DNA of 64,000 nucleotides from JALYXI01 sp963716685 (lineage in GTDB: Bacteria > Acidobacteriota > Terriglobia > Bryobacterales > Bryobacteraceae), in NCBI GenBank assembly GCA_963716685.1, contig CAVQTR010000001.1, positions 230,795 through 294,794 on the forward strand, written 5' to 3'. Positions 8,887 through 17,494 of the stretch are shown here, piece after piece. A program made the translations under genes and the position numbers. How positions within the stretch are numbered: position 1 is the first letter of the stretch; the number at the start of each line of letters is the position of its first letter. The notes beneath the pieces are model-generated. The model ran no database searches. It saw only the letters and a program-made list of their open reading frames with translations, and was not told where the DNA came from.

Positions 8887-10149
8887 ATGCCGGAAGAAAA
8901 AACCCGAAGCCTCCGCGCGCTCGACGCGCTCAACTTCTGTAACGCGGGCATTCAGACTGGTCTTGGACCTTTTCTGTCCGTTTTCTACACTCGCATCCGT
9001 CACTGGAATCCGGGCCAGATTGGCACGCTGCTCGCGTGTCAGTCGCTAACCGGCATTCTTTTCCAGAGCGTAGCGGGCAACCATGTGGACCAGTCGCAGC
9101 ACAAGAAGGCGCTTACCGCCGCCGCGGCCATCACCGTGTCATTGAGCGCGCTTGCCATTGCGATTTTCCCGTCATATGGAATTCAGGTGGCCGTGCAGCT
9201 GGTCATCGGGCTTGCGGTCACCGTCTTTCCCGCTGTCACCTCCGCGTTTGCTCTCGGCCTGGTCGATCACAGCCAGCTGACCGGCCGCGTCGCCCGCAAT
9301 GAGAGTTTCACTCACACCGGCAACATGATCTTTGCCCTTTCGGCCGGTGTCGTCGGAACCATGCTCGCGCTGCAGGGGATCTTCTTCGCTGCCGCGGTAT
9401 TCGCAGCCGGCATGGCCGTCGCCGTTATATTCATTCGCGCCGAGGATGTCAGCGATGACGCCGCGCGCGGCGGAACCGGCGAGCAGGGCGAAGTGCGCGG
9501 CTTCCGCGAACTCTTCAAGGACAAGCGCATCATCATCTTTACGCTCTCCATTGCGCTGTTCAACATTTCGAACGGAGCGACGCTGCCACTGGTCGGCGAG
9601 ATTCTCTCGCAGGGAAATAAGAAGGGCTCGGCGTGGCAGGTGGCCGCTTCCGTCGTGGTGGCGGAAGCCGTCATGATCGTCGTGGCGCTCTACGCAGGTA
9701 AGCTGGCCGATCGCTGGGGTCGCAAGCCGCTGTTCCTGATTGCCTTCGCCTTCCTCGCCGTGCGCAACGCTCTCACCGTTATCAGCCACAGTCCGTTCTA
9801 TTTGATCTCGCTGCAGGCCTTCGATGGCGTTGCCATGGCCATCTACGGCGTACTGATGACTCTCGTAGTCGCCGATCTCGCCAAAGGCACGGGCCGATTC
9901 AACTTCCTGCAGGGCGCCGTTCAATCGGCGATGGGCCTCGGCGTCTTCGCCAGCAACTCCGGCTTCGGCTGGCTGGCCAAAGCCGCGGGCTTCAACGTCA
10001 GCTTCTGGGCGCTTTCGGGTGTTGCCGTCGGCGGAGGTATTCTCTACCAGATCGCCATGCCAGAGACCAAAGGCGAAGGCGAGCAGGAAAACTCGGAAGA
10101 GGAGAAGCAGGAGAAACGTGACACGATAGAGCCATCGACTGCTGCATGA
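8887..10149 (+). CDS. MFS transporter
   Basis: 420 residues, 12 spans, with the MFS loop motif GKLADRWGRKP in the second half. The N-terminal half has a degenerate loop (GNHVDQSQHKK), seen in drug- or nitrate-type MFS branches. The C terminus is a highly charged Glu/Lys tail after the last span. It lies three bases downstream of the first MFS gene and overlaps the start of the PQQ dehydrogenase by four bases (ATGA). It does not resemble its neighbour closely, so this is not a recent tandem duplication. Confidence 0.82.
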   Translation: MPEEKTRSLRALDALNFCNAGIQTGLGPFLSVFYTRIRHWNPGQIGTLLACQSLTGILFQSVAGNHVDQSQHKKALTAAAAITVSLSALAIAIFPSYGIQVAVQLVIGLAVTVFPAVTSAFALGLVDHSQLTGRVARNESFTHTGNMIFALSAGVVGTMLALQGIFFAAAVFAAGMAVAVIFIRAEDVSDDAARGGTGEQGEVRGFRELFKDKRIIIFTLSIALFNISNGATLPLVGEILSQGNKKGSAWQVAASVVVAEAVMIVVALYAGKLADRWGRKPLFLIAFAFLAVRNALTVISHSPFYLISLQAFDGVAMAIYGVLMTLVVADLAKGTGRFNFLQGAVQSAMGLGVFASNSGFGWLAKAAGFNVSFWALSGVAVGGGILYQIAMPETKGEGEQENSEEEKQEKRDTIEPSTAA

Positions 10150-12131
10150 GCTCTTTCACTCGTTCCTCTTCACTCGTAATCCTGCTGCTTGTTCCCGTTG
10201 CTGCATTCGCTCAGGCGCCAGCCGCCTCGGCAACAGCGGCTGGCCGTGCCAGTTTCGAAGGCCGCTGCTCCGGCTGTCACGGCGCCGATGGCAATGGCGG
10301 CGAACTTGGGCCGCCCATCATCCGCCGTCTCACCACGCGCGATGACGCGCAGCTGGCTAACCTCATTCACGAGGGACTTCCCGCGCGTGGCATGCCGCCC
10401 AACAAAGTGGACGACGCGGAGATGAAGAACCTGATTACGTTCCTCCGCTCGCTGCGGCGAGTCACCGGAATGAAGCCGGTTCGCGGATCGTTCACAATCA
10501 GTGGCGGAAAAACTCTGGAAGGGTTGGTTCTCAATCAGACCTCGGCCGATGTACAGCTGCGAACCGACGACAATCGCCTACATCTGCTGCGGAAGAACGC
10601 GAGCGGCTATCGCGAAGTGACGTCCGATGTCGATTGGAGCACCTATAACGGTGATCCCGGCGGCAATCGCTTCACCCAGCTGAAACAGATCGATCCCTCA
10701 AACGTCGCCACGCTGGCTCCGAAGTGGATGTTCTCGCTGCCAAACACCGCGAACCTGGAAGTCACGCCGGTGGTTTCGGGCGGCGTGATGTTCGTGACCA
10801 GCGGAAACGAATGCTATGCTCTGGACGCGGGCAACGGACGTCAGATCTGGCACTTCCAGCGTCCTCGTACGCGCGGCCTGATCGGCAATGCGGCCAGCGG
10901 GATTAATCGCGGCGTCGCGGTGGCTGGCGATCGCGTGTTCATGGTGACCGATAACGCGCATCTGCTCGCCCTCAATCGAGCCACCGGCGACGTCATATGG
11001 GAAACCGAAATGGCGGACTGGCACAAGAACTATAACGCCACGTCCGCGCCACTGGTCGCCGGTAAGCTGCTGATCTCCGGGACCGCCGGCGGGGAAGAAG
11101 GCGTGCGCGGGTTCGTGGCTGGCTACGACCAGGAGACCGGCAAGGAAGTTTGGCGCTTCTGGACCGTTCCGGCGCGTGGAGAGAAGGGCTCGGAGACGTG
11201 GGAAGGCAATGGCATCGATCACGGCGGCGCGGTCACCTGGTTCACCGGAACCTACGATGCCGCTTCCGACATGCTCTACTGGCCGACCGGCAACCCCGGT
11301 GACGATTACAACGGCGACCAGCGCGGCGGCGACGACTTGTATTCCGACTGCATCCTGGCCCTCGATGCGAAGACCGGCAAGCTGAAATGGCATTACCAGA
11401 CAACGCCGCACGATCTGTGGGACTGGGACGCTACGGAAACTCCCGTGGTCGTCGATGCCGACTGGAAAGGGCAACCGCGCAAACTGCTGGTGCAGGCGAA
11501 TCGCAACGGTTTCTTCTATGTCTGGGACCGCACCACCGGCGAGCTGCTGCTCGGCAAACAGTTCATCCGCACGCTGACATGGGCCAGCGGCATTGGCTCG
11601 GATGGACGTCCCGTGAAAATTGCCGGACAGGAGCCGAGCGAAAAGGGTACACGCGTTTGTCCTTCGCAGGATGGCGCCACGAACTGGTTCTCGCCCTCTT
11701 ACAACCCGGCCACCGGGCTGTTCTACGTGCAGACCTATGAGAAGTGCAGCATCTACAGCAAGCGCCCCGTAAGCGAGTGGGAAGCCGGACGCACGTTCCT
11801 CGGCGGGGCACAGCGCGGAGCGCCTGATGGAAAGCCGGAACGCATCCTGCGCGCCATCGACATACAAACCGGAAAGGTCTCGTGGGAAGTTCCGCAGGTT
11901 GGCTTGGCAGTTTCGTGGGGTGGAACGCTCGCCACCACTACTGGCGTGGTGTTTTACGGGGAAGACAGCGGTGCTTTCGCTGCGGCGGATGCGCGTACCG
12001 GAGCCACCCTCTGGAGCTTCCAGACCAACTCGCTGTGGAAGGCTTCGCCCATGACGTACAGCTTCGACGGCAAACAGTTGGTCGCCGTCGCGGCCGGAGC
12101 GAACATCCTCGCGTTCGGGCTGACCCGCTAG
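10146..12131 (+). CDS. PQQ-dependent dehydrogenase with N-terminal cytochrome c domain
   Basis: 661-residue periplasmic quinoprotein. A signal peptide ends near AFAQ (residue 23). A mono-haem cytochrome c domain has CSGCH at residues 41-45 and a Met ligand in ARGMPPN. The eight-bladed PQQ propeller follows, beginning DVDWSTYNGDPGGNRF, with tryptophan-docking repeats such as GRQIWHFQRP, GDVIWETEM, GKEVWRFW, GKLKWHYQ and GATLWSF. This is the acidobacterial-type dehydrogenase that oxidises an alcohol or sugar and passes electrons to its own haem. The domain order (haem first) differs from classical quinohaemoproteins, where haem is C-terminal. Third gene of the MFS-MFS-dehydrogenase array. Substrate unknown. 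Confidence 0.9.
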   Translation: MSSFTRSSSLVILLLVPVAAFAQAPAASATAAGRASFEGRCSGCHGADGNGGELGPPIIRRLTTRDDAQLANLIHEGLPARGMPPNKVDDAEMKNLITFLRSLRRVTGMKPVRGSFTISGGKTLEGLVLNQTSADVQLRTDDNRLHLLRKNASGYREVTSDVDWSTYNGDPGGNRFTQLKQIDPSNVATLAPKWMFSLPNTANLEVTPVVSGGVMFVTSGNECYALDAGNGRQIWHFQRPRTRGLIGNAASGINRGVAVAGDRVFMVTDNAHLLALNRATGDVIWETEMADWHKNYNATSAPLVAGKLLISGTAGGEEGVRGFVAGYDQETGKEVWRFWTVPARGEKGSETWEGNGIDHGGAVTWFTGTYDAASDMLYWPTGNPGDDYNGDQRGGDDLYSDCILALDAKTGKLKWHYQTTPHDLWDWDATETPVVVDADWKGQPRKLLVQANRNGFFYVWDRTTGELLLGKQFIRTLTWASGIGSDGRPVKIAGQEPSEKGTRVCPSQDGATNWFSPSYNPATGLFYVQTYEKCSIYSKRPVSEWEAGRTFLGGAQRGAPDGKPERILRAIDIQTGKVSWEVPQVGLAVSWGGTLATTTGVVFYGEDSGAFAAADARTGATLWSFQTNSLWKASPMTYSFDGKQLVAVAAGANILAFGLTR

Positions 12132-12152
12132 CAATTTCGGACATCCGCATCT

Positions 12153-12192
12153 TATAATTCGGGCAATGACCGCTGCTTCGCTTGCGGCGGTC
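12153..12192 (+). promoter_or_regulatory. -10 element and 5'-leader hairpin of the TonB receptor gene
   Basis: TATAAT lies at 12153-12158 with no good -35. Transcription would begin near 12165, right at a hairpin GACCGCTGC-TTCGCTT-GCGGCGGTC (12168-12192, nine pairs with one G-T wobble). The Shine-Dalgarno GGGAG follows at 12195-12199 before the ATG at 12204. The hairpin could protect the 5' end or control access to the ribosome site; this is inference. Confidence 0.5.
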
Positions 12193-12203
12193 CAGGGAGA
12201 CCC

Positions 12204-15200
12204 ATGATGCGTTTGTTTTTCATCTGCACCGCTGCGCTCTGCAGCGCCATGCTCTGTTCCGCCCAGACTTTTGGAACCATCACCGGCGAGGTGAAGGATT
12301 CCTCGGGCTCGATCGTTGCCAACGCAAGAGTCACGGCAACCAACCAGGCAACCAACGCCGTCCGCACCGACAAGACCAATGCCGACGGCCTTTATACTTT
12401 TCCTTCTCTCAGTCCCGGGCAGTACAACGTCCGCGTGGAAGCCACCGGCTTCAAGGCCTCGGCGCGCACGGATATTCCGCTGCAGGTACAGCAAACCGCT
12501 CGCGTCGATTTCATTCTGGAAATCGGAGCCGTCAGCGAATCGGTGGTGGTCAGCGGCGCCGCCGAACAGTTGAACACGGAGAACGCCACCGTCGGCACTG
12601 TGATTGAGAACAAACGCGTCGTGGAATTGCCGCTGAACGGGCGCGATTACCTGCAGCTGGTCACATTAAGCCCGAACGTATCCACGGGTTTCGGTGTCGC
12701 GCAGCAGGCCGACAATCGTCAGGGCGGCACGCGTTCTCACGAAGAATTCTCGATCGCCGGCGGCCGCTCCACCTCCAACCACTACACGCTCGATGGCATT
12801 GAGAACACGGATGTGAACTTCAATCTGTATCTCTTCCAACCATCCATTGATGCCATTCAGGAGTTCAAAATCCAGACCGGCGTCTATCCGGCGGAGTTCG
12901 GACGGGAACAGTCGCAGGTAAACGTTTCCACCAAGGCAGGCTCGAACGATTATCACGGCTCGCTGTTCGAGTTCCTGCGCAATTCCAAGGTGGATGCGGC
13001 CGGTTATGCCTTCACCACAGCGCACGGGCCCAACCAGCCATTCAAATGGAATCAGTATGGGTTCACGCTGGCCGGACCGCTTTCCATTCCGAAGCTCTTC
13101 AATGCGAAGAACAAGCTGTTCTTCATGACCAATTTCGAGGGGTTTAATCAGCGCCAGACCTCGAACGGCCTCTTCAGCTTTCCTACGCTCGCCATGCGCA
13201 GCGGCGATTTCTCTTCATTGATCCCGCGGCTCGGCACGCAGCTGTACTATCCGACGGGACGCAGTCAAAACGCTGACGGCAGCTACAACGTCACGCCGAT
13301 TCCGAACAACGTCATTCCGCAGAGCCTGATTCCCAAGCAGTCGCTGCAAATGCTGCAGTTCCTGCCGGTTCCGAATCAGCCGATTCCGGCCAACGGCTCG
13401 CCCCTGAACGATTACATCCAGAACGTGAACAACACGGTGGATAAGGACGAGTTTACGGCGCGCATCGATTGGACCGAGAGCACCAAATCCACTTGGTTTG
13501 GGCGCTACAGCTGGACCACCGAAAGCGGCCTTTCGCCCGGCGTGAGCCTTGACGGCGGAACGCTCCAGACCAATGGCTCGCAGTACATGCTGTCGAACAT
13601 CCGCGTGATCTCGCCCACACAGGTGAACGAGTTCCGCTTCGGCATCAACAAGTTCTATAACGATGTCGGCCTGAATCTGGGCTGCAAGGAGAACGTGGTT
13701 GCCGAGCTGGGTTTGCCGGGACTGAATACCGGCAACTGCCTGACGTGGGGCATTCCGAACATGCGCAACCTGGGCGAAATCAGCGGCTGGGGCGACAACA
13801 CCAACGGTCCTTACGTGATCAACGACGCCATCCTGCAGGGCACCGACAATTACTCGTGGATCAGGGGCAAGCATTCCATGCGCTTCGGCGGCGAGATCCG
13901 GCGCGACCGGTATAACCAGCTGGGCAATGAGTTTCCGCGCGCTGCTTTCAACTGGGGCGGCAGCACCACCGCCAACCCGAACACCAACACGGGCGGCTAC
14001 GGCTTTGCGGGCTTCATGCTCGGCGCTCCCACCGAAGTGGACGCGGCCTTCGGTCTGGCCTTCGAGCAGCTGCGCTCCACCAGCCAGGCGTACTACTTCG
14101 ACGATACCTGGCGCGTCCGGTCCAACCTGACGATCACCATGGGTCTGCGCTATGAGCTGACTCCGCCCTTCGTGGACCGGAGCGGACATGAGACCAACAT
14201 CCAGCTGCCTTACTTCTCGCTGACTCCCAATGTGACGGCGCCGAATCTGCAGCCCGTGGATGTGCGCTCCGGTTCAGGCAATTACTATGACGGCCTGCCG
14301 TTCGTGTTCCCCAATGTGCAGGTGGCGCGCGACAACCGGCTGGGCAAAGGTCTCTACCAAACCGACTACCGCGACTGGGCGCCGCGACTGGGTGTGGCGT
14401 ATACGCCGAGCCAGAAGTGGTCCATCCGCGCGGGCGCGGGTATCTTCTATTCGCAGGACAGCTATAACTCGCGCTTCGATCTGGCGCGCACGCTGGGCGG
14501 CAAGGCGAACAACGTCAATAACAATCAGCCTTCCGCGTTCCCCAGCCAGAACTGGACGAACTGGGTAACACCCGGCGCCACCATCAGCATTCCGAATCCC
14601 ACGCTGTTCGGCGTGCTCTACGACGTTCGGACGCCGCGCATTCTGCAGTACATGATGAACATCGAGCACGAGTTCACGCCCAACATGGTGCTCGAAGTGG
14701 GCTATCTTGGTTCGCAAGGCCGTGATCTGCAGGGGCTTTTCGACGCCAATCAGCCGGTGCCGGGAACCAGCGCTCTGCCGACGCGTCTGCCGTTCAACAC
14801 CATCGGGATTATGCAGACGGTGCAGGGCGGCGGCAAATCGAGCTACAACAGCCTTGGCGTGAAGTTTACCAAGCGTCTCTCGCACGGCGTTACCCTGCTG
14901 GCGGCTTACACCTGGTCGAAGAGCATCGACGACACCAGCGCCATCCGCGGCCAGAGCGACACCATCTTTCCGCAGAACAGCGCCTGTCTGGAATGCGAGC
15001 GTTCGGTCTCGGCGTTCAACGTGCCGCACCGCTTCGTGCTCTCGGCCCTTTACGAGCTGCCGTTCGGAGCGGGTCGCCAGTTTATGAACCGCGGCGGCAT
15101 TCTGAACGAAGTTCTGGGCGGCTGGCAGGTCGGTTCCATTTACACCCTCCAGAGCGGTCTGCCCGGCTATCCCACGCCTGGCAACGACCAATCGAACACG

Positions 15201-15578
15201 GGTGTCGGCAACGGCGCGGACCGACTGAACGCGACGGGCATCTCGCCGAACCTCAGCAACCCGACGCCGGCGCTGTGGTTCAATCCGGCGGCGTTCTCGC
15301 TCGAGCCGTTTGGCACCTTCGGCAACGCGGGCCGCAACACCATCCCGGAGCCGAAGCGCAACGACTGGGATTTTTCGGCGCTGAAAGACTTCCGGGTGAC
15401 GGAAAGCAAATACCTGCAGTTCCGGTTTGAGGCATTCAATGTCCTCAATCATCCGAACTGGGGCAACCCGGGCAATACATGGGGTTCGAGCGTGAAGCCG
15501 GCGGCCAGTTTCGGCGTCATCAGCAGCACGGCGATTCCCATGCGGCAGCTGCAGTTCGCTTTGAAGTTCGTGTTCTAA
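12204..15578 (+). CDS. TonB-dependent receptor, Oar-like, with carboxypeptidase-regulatory-like domain
   Basis: 1,124-residue outer-membrane protein. The signal peptide ends at CSAQ. Residues of about 22-110 form a carboxypeptidase-regulatory-like beta-sandwich (GTITGEVKDSSGSIVANARV, NADGLYTFPSLSPGQYNVRV). A plug domain follows (VVELPLNGRDYLQL, YTLDGIENTDV), then a large beta-barrel closing with the strand QLQFALKFVF, whose terminal Phe is the usual barrel-assembly signal. This architecture is greatly expanded in Acidobacteriota and is thought to take up large substrates such as oligosaccharides or peptides. No TonB box is obvious. It is downstream of the dehydrogenase but has its own promoter-like element, and is followed by a long stem-loop. 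Confidence 0.92.
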   Translation: MMRLFFICTAALCSAMLCSAQTFGTITGEVKDSSGSIVANARVTATNQATNAVRTDKTNADGLYTFPSLSPGQYNVRVEATGFKASARTDIPLQVQQTARVDFILEIGAVSESVVVSGAAEQLNTENATVGTVIENKRVVELPLNGRDYLQLVTLSPNVSTGFGVAQQADNRQGGTRSHEEFSIAGGRSTSNHYTLDGIENTDVNFNLYLFQPSIDAIQEFKIQTGVYPAEFGREQSQVNVSTKAGSNDYHGSLFEFLRNSKVDAAGYAFTTAHGPNQPFKWNQYGFTLAGPLSIPKLFNAKNKLFFMTNFEGFNQRQTSNGLFSFPTLAMRSGDFSSLIPRLGTQLYYPTGRSQNADGSYNVTPIPNNVIPQSLIPKQSLQMLQFLPVPNQPIPANGSPLNDYIQNVNNTVDKDEFTARIDWTESTKSTWFGRYSWTTESGLSPGVSLDGGTLQTNGSQYMLSNIRVISPTQVNEFRFGINKFYNDVGLNLGCKENVVAELGLPGLNTGNCLTWGIPNMRNLGEISGWGDNTNGPYVINDAILQGTDNYSWIRGKHSMRFGGEIRRDRYNQLGNEFPRAAFNWGGSTTANPNTNTGGYGFAGFMLGAPTEVDAAFGLAFEQLRSTSQAYYFDDTWRVRSNLTITMGLRYELTPPFVDRSGHETNIQLPYFSLTPNVTAPNLQPVDVRSGSGNYYDGLPFVFPNVQVARDNRLGKGLYQTDYRDWAPRLGVAYTPSQKWSIRAGAGIFYSQDSYNSRFDLARTLGGKANNVNNNQPSAFPSQNWTNWVTPGATISIPNPTLFGVLYDVRTPRILQYMMNIEHEFTPNMVLEVGYLGSQGRDLQGLFDANQPVPGTSALPTRLPFNTIGIMQTVQGGGKSSYNSLGVKFTKRLSHGVTLLAAYTWSKSIDDTSAIRGQSDTIFPQNSACLECERSVSAFNVPHRFVLSALYELPFGAGRQFMNRGGILNEVLGGWQVGSIYTLQSGLPGYPTPGNDQSNTGVGNGADRLNATGISPNLSNPTPALWFNPAAFSLEPFGTFGNAGRNTIPEPKRNDWDFSALKDFRVTESKYLQFRFEAFNVLNHPNWGNPGNTWGSSVKPAASFGVISSTAIPMRQLQFALKFVF

Positions 15579-15948
15579 ATGATTGCGGATTTCAAATCCG
15601 TGAAGTTGCGGGGAGCGGTCAGGAGATTTGCCGGGAGGATTATCTCCTTCTGTGGTATCCTGACGCTCCCCAAAGCCGCTAAAAGCAGGGATTCGAAGGA
15701 ATGTTTCAGCCTCGTGACCAGGCTCCTGAACCTCTCTTAAGTAATTGAAATATCTAGGTTTATAATTTCCTTTTGCTTTCCCGGTTCTGTGTTATTCTAC
15801 TTTTGCTGTCCGCGCAGGAACCGGGCAGTCAGGGAAAAGTTAGACACCCTCCGCCTCATCACTCTCGGGAGTTCGGGCACCGGAATCAGCGATTTCACAT
15901 TGTGACTATCGTGAGGGAAAACTGTGCCTTTCCTGTGGATATTCACCG
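15579..15948. other. 370-bp intergenic region between TonB receptor and dnaA
   Basis: No plausible gene. It holds, in order: a 7-bp palindrome CGGATTT-C-AAATCCG just after the receptor stop; the bulged stem-loop at 15610-15671; an AT-rich stretch around 15740-15770; an inverted repeat CCCGGTTC (15780-15787) and GAACCGGG (15818-15825) flanking an AT-rich segment that could hold the dnaA promoter; and a DnaA-box-like TGTGGATAT at 15934-15942 (minus-strand ATATCCACA, one mismatch) just before the dnaA start. Confidence 0.6.
15610..15671. repeat. 62-nt bulged stem-loop downstream of the TonB receptor
   Basis: Left arm GGGGAGCG-g-TCAGGA (15610-15624) pairs with right arm TCCTGACGCTCCCC (15658-15671): 14 base pairs with one bulged G. 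Inside the loop GGAG and CTCC can form a smaller hairpin. There is no T-run after the right arm, so this is not a classical terminator. It could be a Rho-independent-like barrier, a small structured RNA or the remnant of a small palindromic repeat element. Confidence 0.6.
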
Positions 15949-17262
15949 ATGAACGCCTGGGATCAGATCAAACAACACCTCGAATCCGTACTGAGCGCGG
16001 AAAGTTTTCAGAACTGGGTGAGCCGAACCAGATTCCTGCGGCTGGAGGCTTCCACACTTTTCGTGGGCGTTCCCGACCAGCAGACGCGGCAGTGGCTGGA
16101 ATCGGAATACGGAGAGCGCATTCGTGGGTGTCTGGATTCGCTCGGGAGCGGCCTGCGCCGAGTGGCATATGAAATCGAGGCGGCTGAGCCTGTTTTTCAT
16201 TTGTCCAGCAACCTCGAGGAGAAGATCGACTCCGGTTTCGACGCCACGCTGAACAGCCTGAACCCGAAGTTTACCTTCGAGACCTATGTGGTGGGCGCGA
16301 GCAATCAATTCGCGCACGCGGCGGCGCGCTCGGTGGCGAGCAATCCCTCGCGCAGCTACAACCCGTTGTTTATTTACGGCGGCGCGGGAATGGGCAAGAC
16401 GCACCTGATGCATGCCATCGGGCGGGCTTTGGTGTTCCAGAGCCGGCTGCGCGTGGTGTACACCTCGAGCGAGCGATTCACGAACGAGGTGGTAACAGGA
16501 ATACGGCTGGACAAAATGGCGCAGCTACGGCAGCGCTACCGGTCGGCGGACGTGCTGCTGATCGACGACATCCAGCTGCTGGGCAACAAGGAGCGCACGC
16601 AGGAGGAGTTCTTCCACACCTTCAACGAACTGCACGATCACCAGAAGCAGATCGTGATCTCGAGCGATGCGCCGCCGAAGGAGATTCCGGGTCTGGTGGA
16701 CCGTTTGCGCTCGCGGTTCGAATGGGGCCTGATGGCCGACATCCTGCCGCCGGATCTGGAAACCAAGATGGCCATTCTGGACAAGAAGGCCGAGGCCAAC
16801 GGGATGACGCTCCCGGAGGACGTGCGGACCTTCATCGCCTCTCGGACGAAGTCCAATGTGCGGGAGCTGGAAGGCTCGCTGGTGAAGCTGATGGCGGTGG
16901 CATCGCTGACCGGCGCCCACATCAACATGGCCATGGCGCAGCAGAATCTGAAGCATCTGCTGCATGCGCAGGACCGGCGGGTGACCATCGACGCCATCCA
17001 GAAAGCGGTGGCGGACCGGTTCGGGATGAAGCAGCTGGCGCTGAAGGAAAAGAGCAACACCAAAGTGGTGGTCTACCCGCGTCAGGTGGCGATGTACCTG
17101 GTTAAGGAACTGACCACGGCGTCGCTGCCGGAGATCGGACGGGCCTTCGGCGGCAAGCACCACACGACGGTTCTGCACTCGATCGAGAAAATTACGAAGC
17201 TGCGGCAAAATGATCCGGAATTGAACAGGTTATTGCACAGCCTAATCGACTCATTGCAATGA
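15949..17262 (+). CDS. dnaA: chromosomal replication initiator protein DnaA
   Basis: AAA+ protein that binds origin DnaA boxes and opens the duplex. Domain I (WDQIKQHLESVLSAESFQNW) is followed by a short linker, then domain III with Walker A GGAGMGKT near residue 145, Walker B LLIDDIQ near 205 and sensor ISSDAPPKEI. Domain IV ends with the DnaA signature around GGKHHTTVLHSIEKI. At 437 residues it is slightly shorter than E. coli DnaA because domain II is short. A DnaA-box-like site overlaps the leader, consistent with autoregulation. There is no Shine-Dalgarno sequence before the ATG. Followed by dnaN across a region that is a candidate origin. Confidence 0.97.
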   Translation: MNAWDQIKQHLESVLSAESFQNWVSRTRFLRLEASTLFVGVPDQQTRQWLESEYGERIRGCLDSLGSGLRRVAYEIEAAEPVFHLSSNLEEKIDSGFDATLNSLNPKFTFETYVVGASNQFAHAAARSVASNPSRSYNPLFIYGGAGMGKTHLMHAIGRALVFQSRLRVVYTSSERFTNEVVTGIRLDKMAQLRQRYRSADVLLIDDIQLLGNKERTQEEFFHTFNELHDHQKQIVISSDAPPKEIPGLVDRLRSRFEWGLMADILPPDLETKMAILDKKAEANGMTLPEDVRTFIASRTKSNVRELEGSLVKLMAVASLTGAHINMAMAQQNLKHLLHAQDRRVTIDAIQKAVADRFGMKQLALKEKSNTKVVVYPRQVAMYLVKELTTASLPEIGRAFGGKHHTTVLHSIEKITKLRQNDPELNRLLHSLIDSLQ

Positions 17263-17494
17263 ACTTACAAATTTTATCCACAGCGGCATTCGCGGCCGGA
17301 AGGCGGGCCCTGTGTAAATTGCATGACGGGGCCGGGTTTCCCTTGGTTTTGCATGCGTCTTCAACACCCCGGAATGGCGGAAAGTCTCTGAATTTTGTAT
17401 AATTTAGAGAGACATCCACATTTCCACAGGCTCTACCAATACGAAGTAGTTTTAATAGATCTGTTTCTTCAGTGGAAGTATTAGGAGCGCGTTC
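17263..17494. other. dnaA-dnaN intergenic region: candidate oriC and dnaN promoter
   Basis: Contains a perfect DnaA box TTATCCACA at 17274-17282 and two weaker sites, ACATCCACA (17412-17420) and ATTTCCACA (17420-17428). A -10-like TATAAT lies at 17398-17403 without a good -35. An AT-rich stretch precedes dnaN, whose Shine-Dalgarno AGGAG is at about 17482-17486. The dnaA-dnaN spacer is a common bacterial origin position; only one perfect box makes the call tentative. Confidence 0.5.

Noticed and set aside
10698..12494. 598-codon open frame on the minus strand
   Set aside because: Antisense to the PQQ dehydrogenase and the start of the TonB receptor; low-complexity Arg/Gly/Ala translation, no domain.
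14274..15452. 392-codon open frame on the minus strand
   Set aside because: Antisense to the TonB receptor barrel and typical of shadow composition.
15610..15671. Possible SRP RNA because of GGTCAGG
   Set aside because: The conserved tetraloop and asymmetric-loop bases of SRP RNA are not present and the stem is too short.
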